From NCBI GenBank assembly GCA_029204225.1, contig CM055101.1:61781140-61845139 (forward strand): a stretch of DNA of 64,000 nt, written 5' to 3'. The stretch's first letter is position 1. Every line of letters begins with the position of its first letter. Below are positions 23,813 through 35,788 of this stretch, in pieces. Below the pieces are notes generated by a model that ran no database searches, was not told where the DNA came from, and was given only the letters and a program-made list of their open reading frames with translations. The stretch is from Diphasiastrum complanatum (taxonomy: Eukaryota; Streptophyta; Lycopodiopsida; Lycopodiales; Lycopodiaceae). The position numbers were made by a program, and so were the translations under genes.

Positions 23813-24963
23813 AACTGAAATTATTTATCCAATTTGTGTAGCCATTCTTCCACCTCTATAGTATCGGTGTTTCCATTGAAGTTAGGCATGAAGATTTTAT
23901 CTTTAAAATCATTACCATACCTCTTAAACCCTTGATTGTTTTGAGCACAATCCATAATACTCATATGAGTATTAAAATTTATAGCATTTCGATAATGAGA
24001 TGGGAATTTGTTGTATGACTTGAGCTCTTGTAGTACCCATTGTTGTGGATCTTGAGCAGCCACACCAGTAGGATGAAGTCCAGAAGCTTGAAGTGGAAAA
24101 TCGTTTGGTGTTGGAAAAGTTGGTTGCAACCAAATAGGATGATAATCTCCAGACTGTTTCTGTGCATTCTCTCACGGCTGGGAAGAAGGTCAATGGTAGA
24201 GAGAGAGATCTCAACCGCAGGAGAGAGAAGAGAGAGAAAGATCTCAACCGGAGGAGAGAAACGATAGAGAGAGAGTAAACTTAACCGAATGAGAGAGAAC
24301 GGTAGAGAGAGAGAGAGAGAGAGGCGCCTGGTGCGTGGAGAACAAGTTTGTTTTTTTTTTAAATCTTTTAAATGGTAGTTAGGGTTACGGCTTTTAAATG
24401 GTAGTTAGGGTTAGGTCAATTTTTTTTAAATGAGTTGGCGAAAACTTTAAAATGAAGAAATAAAAAATAATTTACAAAACTTCAAGAATGAAGAATTGAA
24501 GTGATTCTCTCCCCAAATCCAAAAATTTAGTTTGATACCTCCTTCACAAGAATTGCCATATCTTCCTTAATTTTTAACCAAATTGGCTGAAAATTGGCTC
24601 AGATTCAAGCTAAGAGTGAGATTTACAATCCTATAGACAGCCATAAAGTTCTACCAAAAGTACAGCCAAAATGGAAAAAAATAGACTGCAAAAACTGTCA
24701 CTAACTAAAATTGGAATGAAAACACTAAAATGGCCATAACTTGGTCATAATAGCTCCAAATCAAAAAATCTCAGTACCTCCAAGAAGCTAAACAAAAGAT
24801 CTACTGATCTACAATAAGAAATCACACACAAAAAAAATGAAGATAAAATGGTCAAAAATTGAATCAAAGCTTTCTAGAAATTGAAAAATCACAAGAAAAC
24901 TAGAACAAGAAACTCTACCAAACTTAACAAAATCCAACAAATTTGATGGGGAAAGGATCTAAT
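23813..24963 (-). pseudogene. Ty3/gypsy 5' leader and start of gag, interrupted
   Basis: From the primer-binding site at 24964-24975, the leader runs leftward through AT-rich sequence and a GA-rich stretch (24190-24325) into an open frame at 24129-23821. That frame ends with KIFMPNFNG and EEWLHKLDK, the conserved start of the Retrotrans_gag domain of Ty3/gypsy elements. It breaks exactly where the copia LTR begins at 23812, as expected for a nested insertion. The leader from about 24690 to 24963 matches 61378-61647. Confidence 0.72.
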
Positions 24964-25526
24964 GCTCTGATACCAAAATTTTCATGTGCCAATATTTTCA
25001 AACATCTAATTCATTGAAACATCAAATTACAATGGAGATACAAGAAATCAAGAAACTAGTCAAAATTCAAGAAGATAGCTAAATGTAGCAAAAGTTCACC
25101 AAAATAGGCAAAGTAAGGTATCATTATTCATGATTATTAATCATTCACAAGATTAGGCCTGAAACTAGAGCATGATCATAGCTCTCATGTGAGTGTAGGC
25201 ACATAAACCATCAATACTATCAAGAAAGCTCTCAAAGAGAAGCTTCAAGATCACCAAGAGTTCAAAACTTGTAAAAGTAGAATAGCCTCCAAATGACCTC
25301 CTCTATTGATAGTGGGTCTTTAGTGCCACTAATTAACATTTGGGGCCTTAGTACCTTAATTTGGGCCTTACAACCATTATTACAATTCCCGCCAATACAA
25401 ATGTTGCGTGGTTGTTTGCGCCTTTTATTAACAATTCCAATGACTAGTTCTAGTCTAGTTTAGCTCCATGGCTATTTTGGTAATTTTTCACTAAGCTCAT
25501 GGGCCAATTACATATAGCACATGACA
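24964..25526 (-). mobile_element. Ty3/gypsy 5' LTR copy 2 with primer-binding site
   Basis: GCTCTGATACCA at 24964-24975 is the complement of a Met-tRNA primer-binding site. The LTR (24980-25526, about 547 bp) ends with ATGACA. Its first bases read TTTCATGTGCC where copy 3 has TGTCATGTGCC. Both ends are inverted versions of TGTCATGTG. It is followed by copia LTR sequence, not by target DNA. Confidence 0.8.
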
Positions 25527-26034
25527 TTAACAATATCAAAATTTACAAGGACTCGAGAATATACAAAAACTTGAAAAATATACATTGACTCAAAAATTAC
25601 AATGACTCAAAGAATTAAGAGTTTTTCGAGTCAATCCCATATCAAAAAATTCTAACTTTTGGATATAAAAAAATCTCGGATTTTTTGAGTCAATATAGTA
25701 TCGAAAATTATACAACGGGCCGAATTTATACACTGTGAAACAGGGTCAAATAAATCAAAATCAATCCGATCAAATCTAGGGTCGAAGGCATCCGGATATT
25801 TTTCGTCTCGATCCGATCCATTTCAGGGTTACAAAATCACACTTTGATGGGATTGACATTGGGCCAAAAAAGGCTTGGGTCGGAAAAATTTGATCTTGAA
25901 TTTTTTGATCTTCTGTACAAAACCTTGAGCCTTCTTCCTTCATTCTGTTTTGTAGTTTTCCAGAATAGATATAAACATGATTTTTCAGGATGCACATTAC
26001 CTAATGGAATTGAGCTTGAGCATGAAATTCCAAC
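25527..26034 (-). mobile_element. copia LTR remnant invaded by the gypsy LTR, copy 1
   Basis: The right end AATTCCAACA at 26034 is followed by CTCCCCCTTAG, the polypurine tract of the minus-strand copia element to the right, so this is its 3' LTR. The left part of the LTR is not present, since it is replaced at 25526/25527 by the gypsy LTR. It is rich in short AT repeats built around GACTCGAAAAT. Confidence 0.75.
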
Positions 26035-27193
26035 ACTCCCCCTTAGTGTTGATTCTGAAAAGTTTTGATCTTCAAATTTAATGATTTGTTGAATCTAAGA
26101 TGGTGCTCCATAACGAAGTAATCTGCTGCCATAAACTCTGCACTGTAGTAAACCGAAGAACTTAACCTTGCGCTTTGGTTGTCACAATAGATGAACGTCG
26201 GATGCGACTGAATAAATTTGATATCTGCAAGTAGGTTCCTCAGCCAAATCGCCTCCTTGGTAGCATTTGTGGCAGCTGTAAAATTTGATCATGTAGAAGA
26301 TGATACTATTGAGGACTATTTTTGGCTGTAAGAGATTGGGCCTGGATTTTATGGACATACAGATTCAGAAGTCGATATTTTGGTATTGATGCCTTCTGCC
26401 CACTCTCCATTTGTGTAGCCTTTGAGAATATTGGCTAATGGTCGAACTTTTGTTGACTGATGAAATTAGACCACTGGGTCGGATTCAAAAAATATACTCC
26501 AGTGTTAACATGCATTTCAGAGCGTTCATTGAGTTTAAATTGTTTCTGAGTAATAAAACGTCATCTACATAATGAGTAGTGATAATGGAAAGATCTAATA
26601 CAGACTTGAAGTGAATATTCGAGTGTGCTGAGTTTGGATAGAAACCATTCTCATTTAGAACTATAAGTTTGGTATCATCTTCTACCTTTGAGATAGTGTT
26701 GAGTTTCTATACAAAGTAGCAGGCCGGATCATCCATGAATCGAGATGGAGGCTGTTTGGATCAATTTGATCTTCTGTGTTGAAATTCGATCCTTTGATGT
26801 TGTTCGATTCGATGAGGTTCTGACTCATTTTCCAAGTCAGTATCAAATTTTGAAAGTTCGACCTTTGTGTCGGATCTTGTTGTAGCTTTTCCCTTGTGGT
26901 CGAAAAACTGATCTTCCACAAAAGTGACATTTTTGCTCGTGAATGACTTCTGAGTGTCAAGATTGAAGAGTTTGTATATTTGGTGGTATGAGGAATAGCC
27001 AATAAAGATCTATCTACTGCTATTCGCGACCCTTGGGTCAGATTTTGGATTTTTTGACTTTGGATTGAATTTTGACTGTTTGATCTTTGGGTCAGATTTT
27101 TCTGGAGATCAGCACTGATCTGACTGAAAGCAAAACATCCAAACACTCTAATATGGTTGAGTGATGGCTTCAATCCTGTCCACATCTCATAAG
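26035..27193 (-). pseudogene. Ty1/copia integrase tail, RT and RNase H remnant, copy 1
   Basis: On the minus strand, the integrase C-terminus begins near 27193 ([20 protein letters not shown]). A frameshifted stretch follows whose other frame encodes the NVTFVEDQFF-type segment, then a linker. The first half of RT is absent. The YVDD region (near 26570-26600) and a degraded RNase H follow (DTKEAIWLRNLLADI-like, 26160-26290) before the polypurine tract. It is a close match to 62753-63941 and shares the same RT deletion. Confidence 0.82.
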
Positions 27194-28000
27194 TGTGAAA
27201 AATGCAAAAATAAGCTTGGTAGAGGCCAAAAATCTTGTATATAGGATGATTACACATGTGTGGAGTCTGTTCCCATGTGTGAAAATAGTATACTTGTCAT
27301 GTACCATGATCATATAGGTTGTACATATAATTTAATTCAAGTTCTAGTGGCTAAAAAGGCCAAAAACTAGTTTTCTAGACAAATGACACATGGCATCAAT
27401 CTATTGATTGCATGAGCCACATCCTTTGGTTAGGTGTCACATCCCATGTGTAGAGGATAGCTCACATGTGTGGAATAAGCTGAAGTAGACAAATTTTGAC
27501 TTCTAGAAGATTTTCAAGTAGATCTCCATATAGAAGGAAAATGGACCAAAAGTGCCCAAAATAGAAGGTTTTGTCCAAGTGTCAGTTTTGCATGATGAAT
27601 CATCATATGACAAAGCACTTTCACACATGTGGGATCAAAGGGATGATCAGTACCATGAGCTCCCACTTATTGTATATATAGAGTCACATTTGGCCATAAT
27701 CATTGTGAGACACCAATCTTGGTTTTGGAAGCAATTTTGAGTGATTCTCTCCATTTGTCTACATTCGTTTTGATTGTTTTGAGGTGCTATCAATGTGTAC
27801 TTGATTTTCAGGTTGGAGTCCGTACTCAAACAGGGTTTCACACGTGGAAAACCAGAAAGTACAGCTACCTTCAATTAATGATTGTTCTTGTTAGGATTTT
27901 GTGTCTAGAATTGATCTAGATTGATCTCAGTCTCAAGTCAACCAATCCCTCTTGAGGATCAGATTAAGATCCACTCTTGGTCCTTTTTGTACTTTTTTCA
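27194..28000 (+). mobile_element. copia 5' LTR inserted into the older copia remnant
   Basis: The LTR starts TGTGAAAAATGC at 27194 and ends TTTTTTCA at 28000 (807 bp). TGGTATCAGAGCC follows at 28003-28015. The second copy of the surrounding element (63936-63946) continues uninterrupted at this point, so 27193/27194 is the insertion site. The LTR contains several CACATGTGTG-type palindromes (27250-27290, 27440-27475, 27624) and a CACACGTGG. Confidence 0.88.
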
Positions 28001-28002
28001 CA

Positions 28003-28015
28003 TGGTATCAGAGCC
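28003..28015 (+). other. Primer-binding site (initiator Met tRNA)
   Basis: TGGTATCAGAGCC lies two bases after the LTR end. This is the standard minus-strand priming site of plant copia elements. Confidence 0.93.
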
Positions 28016-28604
28016 TAGTACAAGAGGTTTTGTTGAAATTGATAGTGTTAATCCAAATCAAAGCCAAAATTAGCAGTTTTTTGGAAACTAGTCAAATTTT
28101 GTGTAGCGAGTTGGATTTGATAGCTATTCTCAAAATTTTTGGTCCAGATCTTGTTGTGGGCTGTAGGAACCCTTTTCACACGTGTGAGGCCATACAGCTT
28201 CGGTTTTGACTGAGAAATTTCAAAAATTTGTAGAATTTGACTCACATACCCAATTTGAGTGATTTTTGGTGCAAAATCAAGCATTTTCTATAGAGAGTCT
28301 AATGCCTTGATTAGTTCTTGGATTAGATCATCCAAAAAATTAAAATTGAAGCTTGAACAAGGTGCATTAATTGATCTACTCTGATTTTTTGATTGTATGT
28401 TGAAGTTGAAGAGAGAAATTGCTAAAAATCATAGATTAAGGAGTGATTTTGCAAGGTTGAGACTAGAATCTAAATTTCCATCATTCTAGATTGGTTCATG
28501 AGTGATAGGATTGAGTCTATAAGCTTTCTAAATTGCTAGAAGACTTTAGGTTCAGATCTCTTAGAGAAACCATAAGAGTTTCTAGTGCTTTTTCACATTC
28601 AAAA

Positions 28605-30624
28605 ATGGCATCAATGGGTGGTTTTTTGCTTGAAGCTAGTGAAAGACTTACATCCACTAATTATGCTACTTGGATAGTTCGAATGGAGTCTTTGCTTGTA
28701 CTTCATGATCTTTATGACATAGTACTTGAGGTGGAAGTAGAACCTCAAGGAGGAGTTGAATTGGCTAAGTACAAAAAGGGATGTAGAGTTGCATTACACT
28801 GCATAAAAATGAATGTAAGTAATGAACTTTTGAAAGAAATCTCATCTTGTACCACATACAAAGAGGCATGGGATTCATTAAAAGCCATTTATGGATCCAA
28901 TAACACTTCAAGGATACTCATGCTTAGGAATCAAATCCTTCAAAGCATGAAAGGAAGTAGTGAAAGTGCCCAAAATTATGTCTTTAGGATCAAATCTTTG
29001 AATAAAGAGTTGTCTTCTATAGATGATAAAATCAAAGATGATGAATTAGTTCAAATCATTTCGAATGGATTAGGAGATGATTATTCCAATCTTGTTCAAA
29101 CCTTTGCTATTCAAGATTCACTTCCTAGTATTAAAAAACTTCAAAGTGTGCTTGTTAGTGAGGAGAGTAGAATGCTTCATATCAAAAGTAGGATGAGTTC
29201 CTTATCTTTGAATGATGGTGATGAAAAAGCTAACTTTTCTTTGAAAGGCAAGAAGAAGAAGTTTCCATCCAAGAAGACTCAAGACATGGAGATGGAGAAC
29301 AAAGATGGAGCGTCAAGTTCCAAAGGCACTCTTGGGTTTATCTCTTGTCTAAGAAAAGTGAAGTTTTTGAGTCCTTTGTAAAGTTCAAAACTCTTGTGGA
29401 AAAGCAACTTAATACTAGCTTGAAAGTATTAAGAAGTGATAATGGAGGGGAGTACATCTCCAATAGGATGAAAGAGTTTTGTGAAACTAATGGCATAAAG
29501 AGAGAGTTTACTTGTACATATACTCCACAACAAAATGGAGTAGCTGAGAGAAATAATAGGACACTATGTGAGTGTGCTAAAGATATGAGATTAGATGCAT
29601 CTCTTTCTATTTCATTTTGGGGAGAATTTATTTTATGTGCAAATTTTCTTTGTAATAGAATGACTAATAGTGCCATTAAAGGACTTACACCTTATGAAGT
29701 ATTGTTTGGCAAAAAACCAAATCTTAGTGATTTGAAAGTTTTGGATGTACTTGTTATGTACATATTCCTTTAGAAACAAGGAAAAAGGAAGATGCCACTT
29801 CTTTCAAAGGCATCTTTGTTGGTTATAGTGAAAGTAAGAAAGCCTATAGGATATATGATCCTATTACAAAAAAAGTTGTTGCTAGTAGAGATGTACTTTT
29901 TGATGAATCTCTCCAAGCCAAAGGAAAGGTGACTTCCAACAACACTCAACTTGTCAATGATCATGCTATGGCCGAGGAGGAGCTTCATGAAGATGAAGAC
30001 CAAGTGGAACCTACTCCAAGTCCAAGGGTGCCAAGAAGATCAACAAGGACAAGGATTGAGCCATCAAGGCTCACTTATAGTGACAAAGGGGAGCAAAGGG
30101 AAGATTCTCAACTACTCAACTCTAATACTTTCTTGACTACTATGCTTGAAGAACCAACTAGTTTTGAGGAAGCAAATAAGTCTCAATATTGGAGGAAAGT
30201 TATGCAAGTAGAGTTTGATGCATTAATGGAAAATCAAACTTGGAAACTTGTTGATTTACCTTATGGAAAGAAGCCTCTTACTTGTAAATGGATATATAGA
30301 TTGAAATATAATCAAGATGGTTCCATTCATAGGTACAAAGCTAGACTTGTAGCGAAAGGTTTTTTGCAAGTCAAAGGCATAGATTATGATGAAACCTTTG
30401 CATCTGTTGCAAAGCTTGTGACCATTAGATTAATCATTTGTCTTGCAACTTCTTTCAAATGGGAGCTCTTCCAACTTGATGTGACAAATGCTTTCTTGAA
30501 TGGATTCTTGGAAGAGGAAATCTACATGTGCCAACCCGAGGGCTTCATCAAAGATGGAGAAGAAGACAAGGTCTGTCTCTTGAAGAAGAGTCTTTATGGA
30601 CTCAAGCAAGCACCAAGAGCATGA
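28605..30624 (+). pseudogene. Ty1/copia gag fused to integrase and RT by deletion
   Basis: Gag starts at ATG 28605 and runs about 250 codons in one frame, with LTSTNYATWIVRMESLLV, YKEAWDSLKAIYGSN and a lysine-rich tail near SLKGKKKKFPSKK. Zinc knuckle, protease and integrase N-terminus are deleted. The frame joins the integrase core at about 29340 (VLRSDNGGEYISNRMKEF, CTYTPQQNGVAERNNR, YEVLFGKKPNLSDLKV). Frameshifts occur near 29340 and 29770. The integrase tail, linker and RT follow to 30624 ([48 protein letters not shown] then TGA). RT is cut before YVDD. Orientation agrees with the LTR at 27194. Confidence 0.92.
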
Positions 30625-31751
30625 TGAAGAGTGTAGGATAGATGGTGTTGGCACCATCACTTTGTGTCTATAATCCTCACAATACATGGATCTAGAAAAT
30701 GTCCTTTATGTACCATCAATCGCCAAGAATATGCTTAGTGTCGGTCTACTCTTAGAAAGTGGTTTGGATGTCACTTTAAGCATGTTGTTTGCTTCATCTT
30801 GAAGAATGATGTTTGCATGGCAAAAGGATTTAAACATGAAAGATTGTCTGAGTTGGAAGCTAGTGTTGCTTTTGAAAGAATGAGCTTGGCAAAGGAGGAG
30901 ATCACTCAAGAGGAGATCTTGGAAAAGTGCTTGCATTGAGGAGGAGCATCAAAAGGAGGAAGATCTTAAGGATCAGCCTCAAAGCATGAGAGCTCCAAGG
31001 GAGTCCTCAATGACAATGGCCGAGTCAAATTGCATGCAAATTGTCCATTCAAGTGTGCATCTTGCAAGGGTGGTGAGCATTGGAGAGTCTACTATCTTTG
31101 AATACTTTTTGGAAAGTATTAGTAGACATGAGGTGACTTGTTTCTTACCTTTAAGATTCATGGTGTTTATTACTTTGTATGACAAGACAATGAAATGGGA
31201 TGCTTTGAAATCTGCATTTGTTGTTGATAAAGTAATTTCATTGGATAACTATTTTTGTAATAGTTTGAATAGAGTCATAAAAGATGAAACATCATTTGCT
31301 TTGAAAATCTTTGTGTCCACATGCTTTGAGCATGATCATTCCAATGTAAGGACCAAAGATTATCCTATTTCAATGATAGGAATAATGGTAGTGTTTTGCT
31401 CATCAAGTAGAGATTGTAGAATCTACTTGTTTTCCACCAAAGAATTCGTCAATGGTGGAAATGTGATCTTTCAAGAGTGGAAGATTTGTAAACTTGAAGA
31501 ATCACCTTTGGATCAAAACCTTATTCAATTCATTTGATGATTTGGAGTCAAGTCAAGTGGAGGAGCAAGCTCAATACCCGAGGACTCCAAGAAGAATCTT
31601 GAGTATCAAGATGGAGCCATCTAGGCTCAATCATATGGATCAAGCAAGGCAAGTTGTCTTTGGCAACATTATGTATGCAGTTAATAATTTAATTGATGTA
31701 TCTTCAATTGCACAAAATGCTTTGGAATCCATGGCTTGGCATGATGTATAG
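30625..31751 (+). pseudogene. Scrambled copia fragments: protease, integrase tail, linker
   Basis: Immediately after the truncated RT comes a protease-region piece (ENVLYVPSIAKNMLSVGLL, about 30690-30750), which belongs upstream of integrase. Next is a weak zinc-knuckle-like stretch (CPFKCASCKGGEHW, about 31038-31080). An open frame to 31537 contains a decayed integrase tail (KDYPISMIGIMVVFCSSSRDC), and then a linker/RT-start piece (TPRRILSIKMEPSRLNHMDQ, 31580-31640) ending at 31751. The domain order shows that a second, separately deleted copia copy has been joined in the same orientation. It shares a 3' LTR at 31963. Confidence 0.7.
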
Positions 31752-31962
31752 TTTTTGTAGCGTGCTACATGTATATAGACACATTTGTGGAACATCTTGT
31801 AAGGGATCCTTTAAGAGGTGGTGAAAGACCCTTCATGGACATCATTCTCTATTGGAGTCTCAAAAGTTCCTTGTTTGTAGCTGGATTTTTTAGACACTTC
31901 TAAAAGCATTTATTCATTTAGCAAGAGAGTTGTAGATAGATCAAGCTAAATTTGAGGAGGAG

Positions 31963-32655
31963 TGTGAAGAATTGCCAAAAATTGGCAAATCTAGCTTGAT
32001 CAAAAACCATGTAGTATAATGTAAATTTTGTACACAAGTGGATTCCACAAATGTGAGGCCAATATGCCATGTGGCAATCCACTCCTAATGTAGGTTAGGT
32101 CAAGTCCATAGGGTTGGTCATGTCATTTTGGTAGTGATTCCTAGTTTATAGGACCTAAATCCTAGATTAAGGTGAAAATTTGACCAACTAGCTATCTACC
32201 AAGCATGACTCTAGGAAATAGACTAGGGTTCCATTTTAGGGAAAGAAGGGTGAGTTAACTTCCTTATTACATGTTAAAAATCCACCTAACTGCAGGAAGG
32301 AAGTCGAATTTGCTATGTATTCCAAGCTCCCATAGTGAGAAGATAGAAAATTTTTGGAGCTCATTGGCAATCTCAAGCTAGTTCACTATGTACATTGAGT
32401 TTTTGTGATCCAAATGAAACCAAATCAAATTCTACTTGTTTCTCAGGTTTAAGGCCGTACTACAGCCTGTAGTACACACGTGTGGGCTTGGATTTCAATG
32501 TTTATCAATGCTTTTGATTGTTAATGCCCGTTGTTTGTCAAGTTGCCAATCTAGATCAACTTTTTTGTGTCCAGTTTTTTGATAGATTATTAAGCAAACA
32601 TCCAATCACTCTTGTGGATATTTTGTAGATCCATTTATGGTCCATTTTACTTCTT
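31963..32655 (+). mobile_element. copia 3' LTR
   Basis: The purine tract TTTGAGGAGGAG precedes TGTGAAGAATTGCC at 31963. The block contains GGCCGTAC followed by ACACACGTGTGGGC near 32451-32480, as in related LTRs. The right end is uncertain, at about 32650. It is not the same as the LTR at 27194, so the unit between them is chimeric. Confidence 0.7.
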
Positions 32656-34814
32656 AGTAATAATTTCTTGAATGTTAGACATCAGATTGACTCCATATGA
32701 TTCCTTCCAACATGAAGTTACATTTATGAAAGATTGTTATCATCGTATGAATTACTACTTGTATGAATAGACTTGGAATTTATGTAAATTTTGGGGTGAT
32801 TGTGTTTCAATTTCGTAAACTCAAGTTGTCTCTTATGTGTAGATGGATTCCATATAGATGATGGTTATTGTCACTCGGGTTGAAAATATTTGATGGAAAA
32901 GTCTTGATTGTAATAGAGTGAATCCTTTGTGAAAGGTACTTATTACTGACTTTTCATGGATTTAAATATTTTCATGTATCATCTCTCAGACTAACTTCTA
33001 TAAAAAATTTGGTAATTTTTTAAGAGGGAGGGTGAAGTGATGGGTAAAAGTCTTATCAAATAATCTATCATGAGTTGCATAGTTTTCGAATGAGAACTAG
33101 TGTTGGTATAGAAATTTGATTTTTTGAGAGTATTTTTGGACAAATTCAGAGTAAGATAAAAAATTGAATTTTTTTGAATAAGAAGAATTCTCTAAGAATT
33201 GTGTGGAACAATCTTGAACTAGAGATGATTTGAAATTTGAAATTATTATTTATAACTAGTTTTGAAAAAGGTCAAAAGTTACCAATTTCATTTTGGTTGG
33301 AGTAGCAATAAGTTTGATCAGAATATTGGGTCGAAGGGTTATTTGTCAAGAGTAGTTTTTTTTTTTTTTTTTTTTTTTCGCTTTTTATGTCCACTTGGTC
33401 CAATCATTTCTTGACATAGTGGCTTCTATGTAACATAACTTGCCTACCTTGGAAAATGCAATTCATATTTGGGACAACTTGAATCTAGTAGATTGAAAGC
33501 ATAGTATTGGCTGGCATGTGCGCCCTGTGGTGGTACTAACTGCTTGGGTCCAATTTAAGTTAAAGTTATCTTGGGACTTGGAAATAGCAGTTTCTGCAAC
33601 AGAGCACAAAACTATAATTCTTTAGCGCCTATTATGCCCTCGACTCTCATATTGACATATTCAAATGTGAGACTCTTCAAGCTATGACGATGAGAAGGAG
33701 ATCCTTGATCTGCTCTACAATTTTTTATAATGGGAGAGTTGGAAGTCCTTAGGAAAAGCAAAGATCAAGACACATTTGATCCATAAACAATCTTTAGCCA
33801 ATTTGAATCACACATCTAGATTATCTACAACATAGAAAGATCAACTTTATGCATGCTAGAATTAAGAACTGCATCAAGATATGATCATAACCACTTATAT
33901 CTAACTTAGTATTGTCTCGGTCCGTACAACATGCACTACAATATAGTACTTTACATGTGTGAAAGCTAGATCAACAAGAAAATCAACATTCTACACATAG
34001 AAACTCAAGATATCATGAGAAAACCATATGAGATGGACATAGAATCAACAAAGATGAATTCTCCACGACTCGATTTTCTACTTCTACAGTTCTGTTTCAG
34101 ATCTTGCTTTATTGTTACAGACTGTAGATTATTATTATTTTTATCTATAGAAACATCAGGGAACTACGTTAAAACTACTCCTACTGGAATCACAGAATCA
34201 ACATAACATCTTCTAAACTAAAATCACAGAATCTACAAAGTGCTTCCTACAACTGTCACTCAATAGTTGTAAGAAGAACTCCTCAGGGAGTCGATAACTA
34301 AGAAGCATCTGAATTGAGTAGAATGATGGATTAGCTTCCAAGCCCTGCACATCTACCTGATACTAATCCCAAACCAATCTTTAAAAGAGAAATGAACAAC
34401 AACAAACACATTCATACATCAGTACCCAGACTACATGCATGAAGATGGAGCATGGAAAGAAATGCAAGTAGTAGAATCTTCAATTCAAGAACAACAACAT
34501 TTCAATAAGTAGTACATGCTATGGAACTCATGGTGGAGGTCTCTATCTATATCCACAAGCTGTAGAATCCAATTGTATCTTGTTTTGGAGTCCACCTCTT
34601 GCAAGTGAGTGAACCCCAGTCTATAATGATTTGAGTTCCACCTCTTACTTGATAATAGAAGGCCTCTTTATTAAAAACATAACTCAAGTTGAGATAGTCT
34701 AAATTGCTAGCTCCCACATGGCTATCCATCTTTCGAGAAATACCATGAGGCTCATAGAATATTCATTTAGCCTAGCACTAATGATTCTCGTGCTCTCAGA
34801 CTCGGCTCTCAACT
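32656..34814. other. Intergenic / degenerate sequence with a T23 run
   Basis: No conserved reading frame was recognised. A run of 23 T at 33356-33378 could be the poly(A) tail of a minus-strand retrosequence extending to the right, but no body could be identified. Near 33911-33970, GTCCGTAC and ACATGTGTGAAAG recall the copia LTR core of this window, suggesting an old LTR fragment. Confidence 0.35.
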
Positions 34815-35788
34815 TCATCTTTGCTGGAAACCCTTTTTGGGTGATGAGACACTACATCGACACCTTAGGACCATGGCATCAGCCAATAGCTTTCTCGTCA
34901 AGCTTCTTTCGAAGCTTGTCAGGAACATGTGCATATGCTGCACAGCCAAAGATTTGAATATGAGTAAGATTGGGTTTTCTACCCCACCATAGTTCGTGTG
35001 GTGTTGTATGAGGAACACCAAATGTTCTTGTCCGGTTTTGAATGTAGGCAGTTGTACCTACTGTTTCAGCCCACAATACCCTTGGAGCTTTCAAATAGGC
35101 AATCATGCACCTAGCGGCTTCCATGAGAGTCATGTTCTTTCTTTCTGCAACACCATATTGCTGTAGTGTAAAGGATGTTGTCCTTCTGTGAATGATTCTG
35201 CGATCATTGCAGAAATCAGTGAATCAATTTTTTGAGATGTATTCTCCACCTCGATCTATTTTGATCTGCTTCATCTTGTTTCTTGTGCATCTTTCTGTAC
35301 AGTTCACATATTTTGTGAACTTGTCAAATGCATCTGATTTATTGTGAATAAAGTAGACTCGGGCAAACTTACTGTAATCATCAATAAAGGTGATATAGTA
35401 TTTTGAGCCTCCTACAGAGATCACATCAAAAGGTCCACAGATGTCCGAATGTACTAGCTCCAGAATCTTTGTAGTTCTGTAGGAGTCCTTTACAAAAGGA
35501 GTACGTGACATCTTGTCTTTTATACATGCATCATAGGTCATCAAACTGGTTGCATTTGAGATACTCACACCTATGATGGCTTGTTTGATACAATGCCATT
35601 GAGTTCATATGGCATAGTCTCCTATGCCATAGAATATCTGACGAATTATCATGGGTTTGATGTACTTGATCTGCAGGTAGGCGTACCTTCAAGTGATACA
35701 TGTTGCCTTTTCTTCTACCTTGTGTAATCAATGTACTAGTGCTTGCATCAACGACATTGCATGCATCGTCTGAGAACGTCACAAGCAT
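34815..35788 (-). pseudogene. Ty1/copia pre-integrase and integrase fragment
   Basis: On the minus strand, the pre-integrase zinc finger (DILWHRRLCHMNSMAL, about 35580-35630) is followed by LELVHSDICGPFDVISVGG, YYITFIDDYSKFARVYFIH and IKIDRGGEYISKN. After a frameshift come MTLMEAARCMIAYLKAPRVLW and HELWWGRKPNLTHIQIFGC at about 34880-35130. RT and RNase H are missing to the left. One stop/frameshift lies near 35225. No LTR or primer-binding site could be attached to it. Confidence 0.9.

Noticed and set aside
24980..26034. Reading the whole block as one 1.05-kb LTR shared by two tandem copia elements
   Set aside because: The copy at 12146-12683 shows that the left part ends at TGACA with its own polypurine tract and gypsy integrase tail. 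The block is therefore two LTRs, one inserted in the other.
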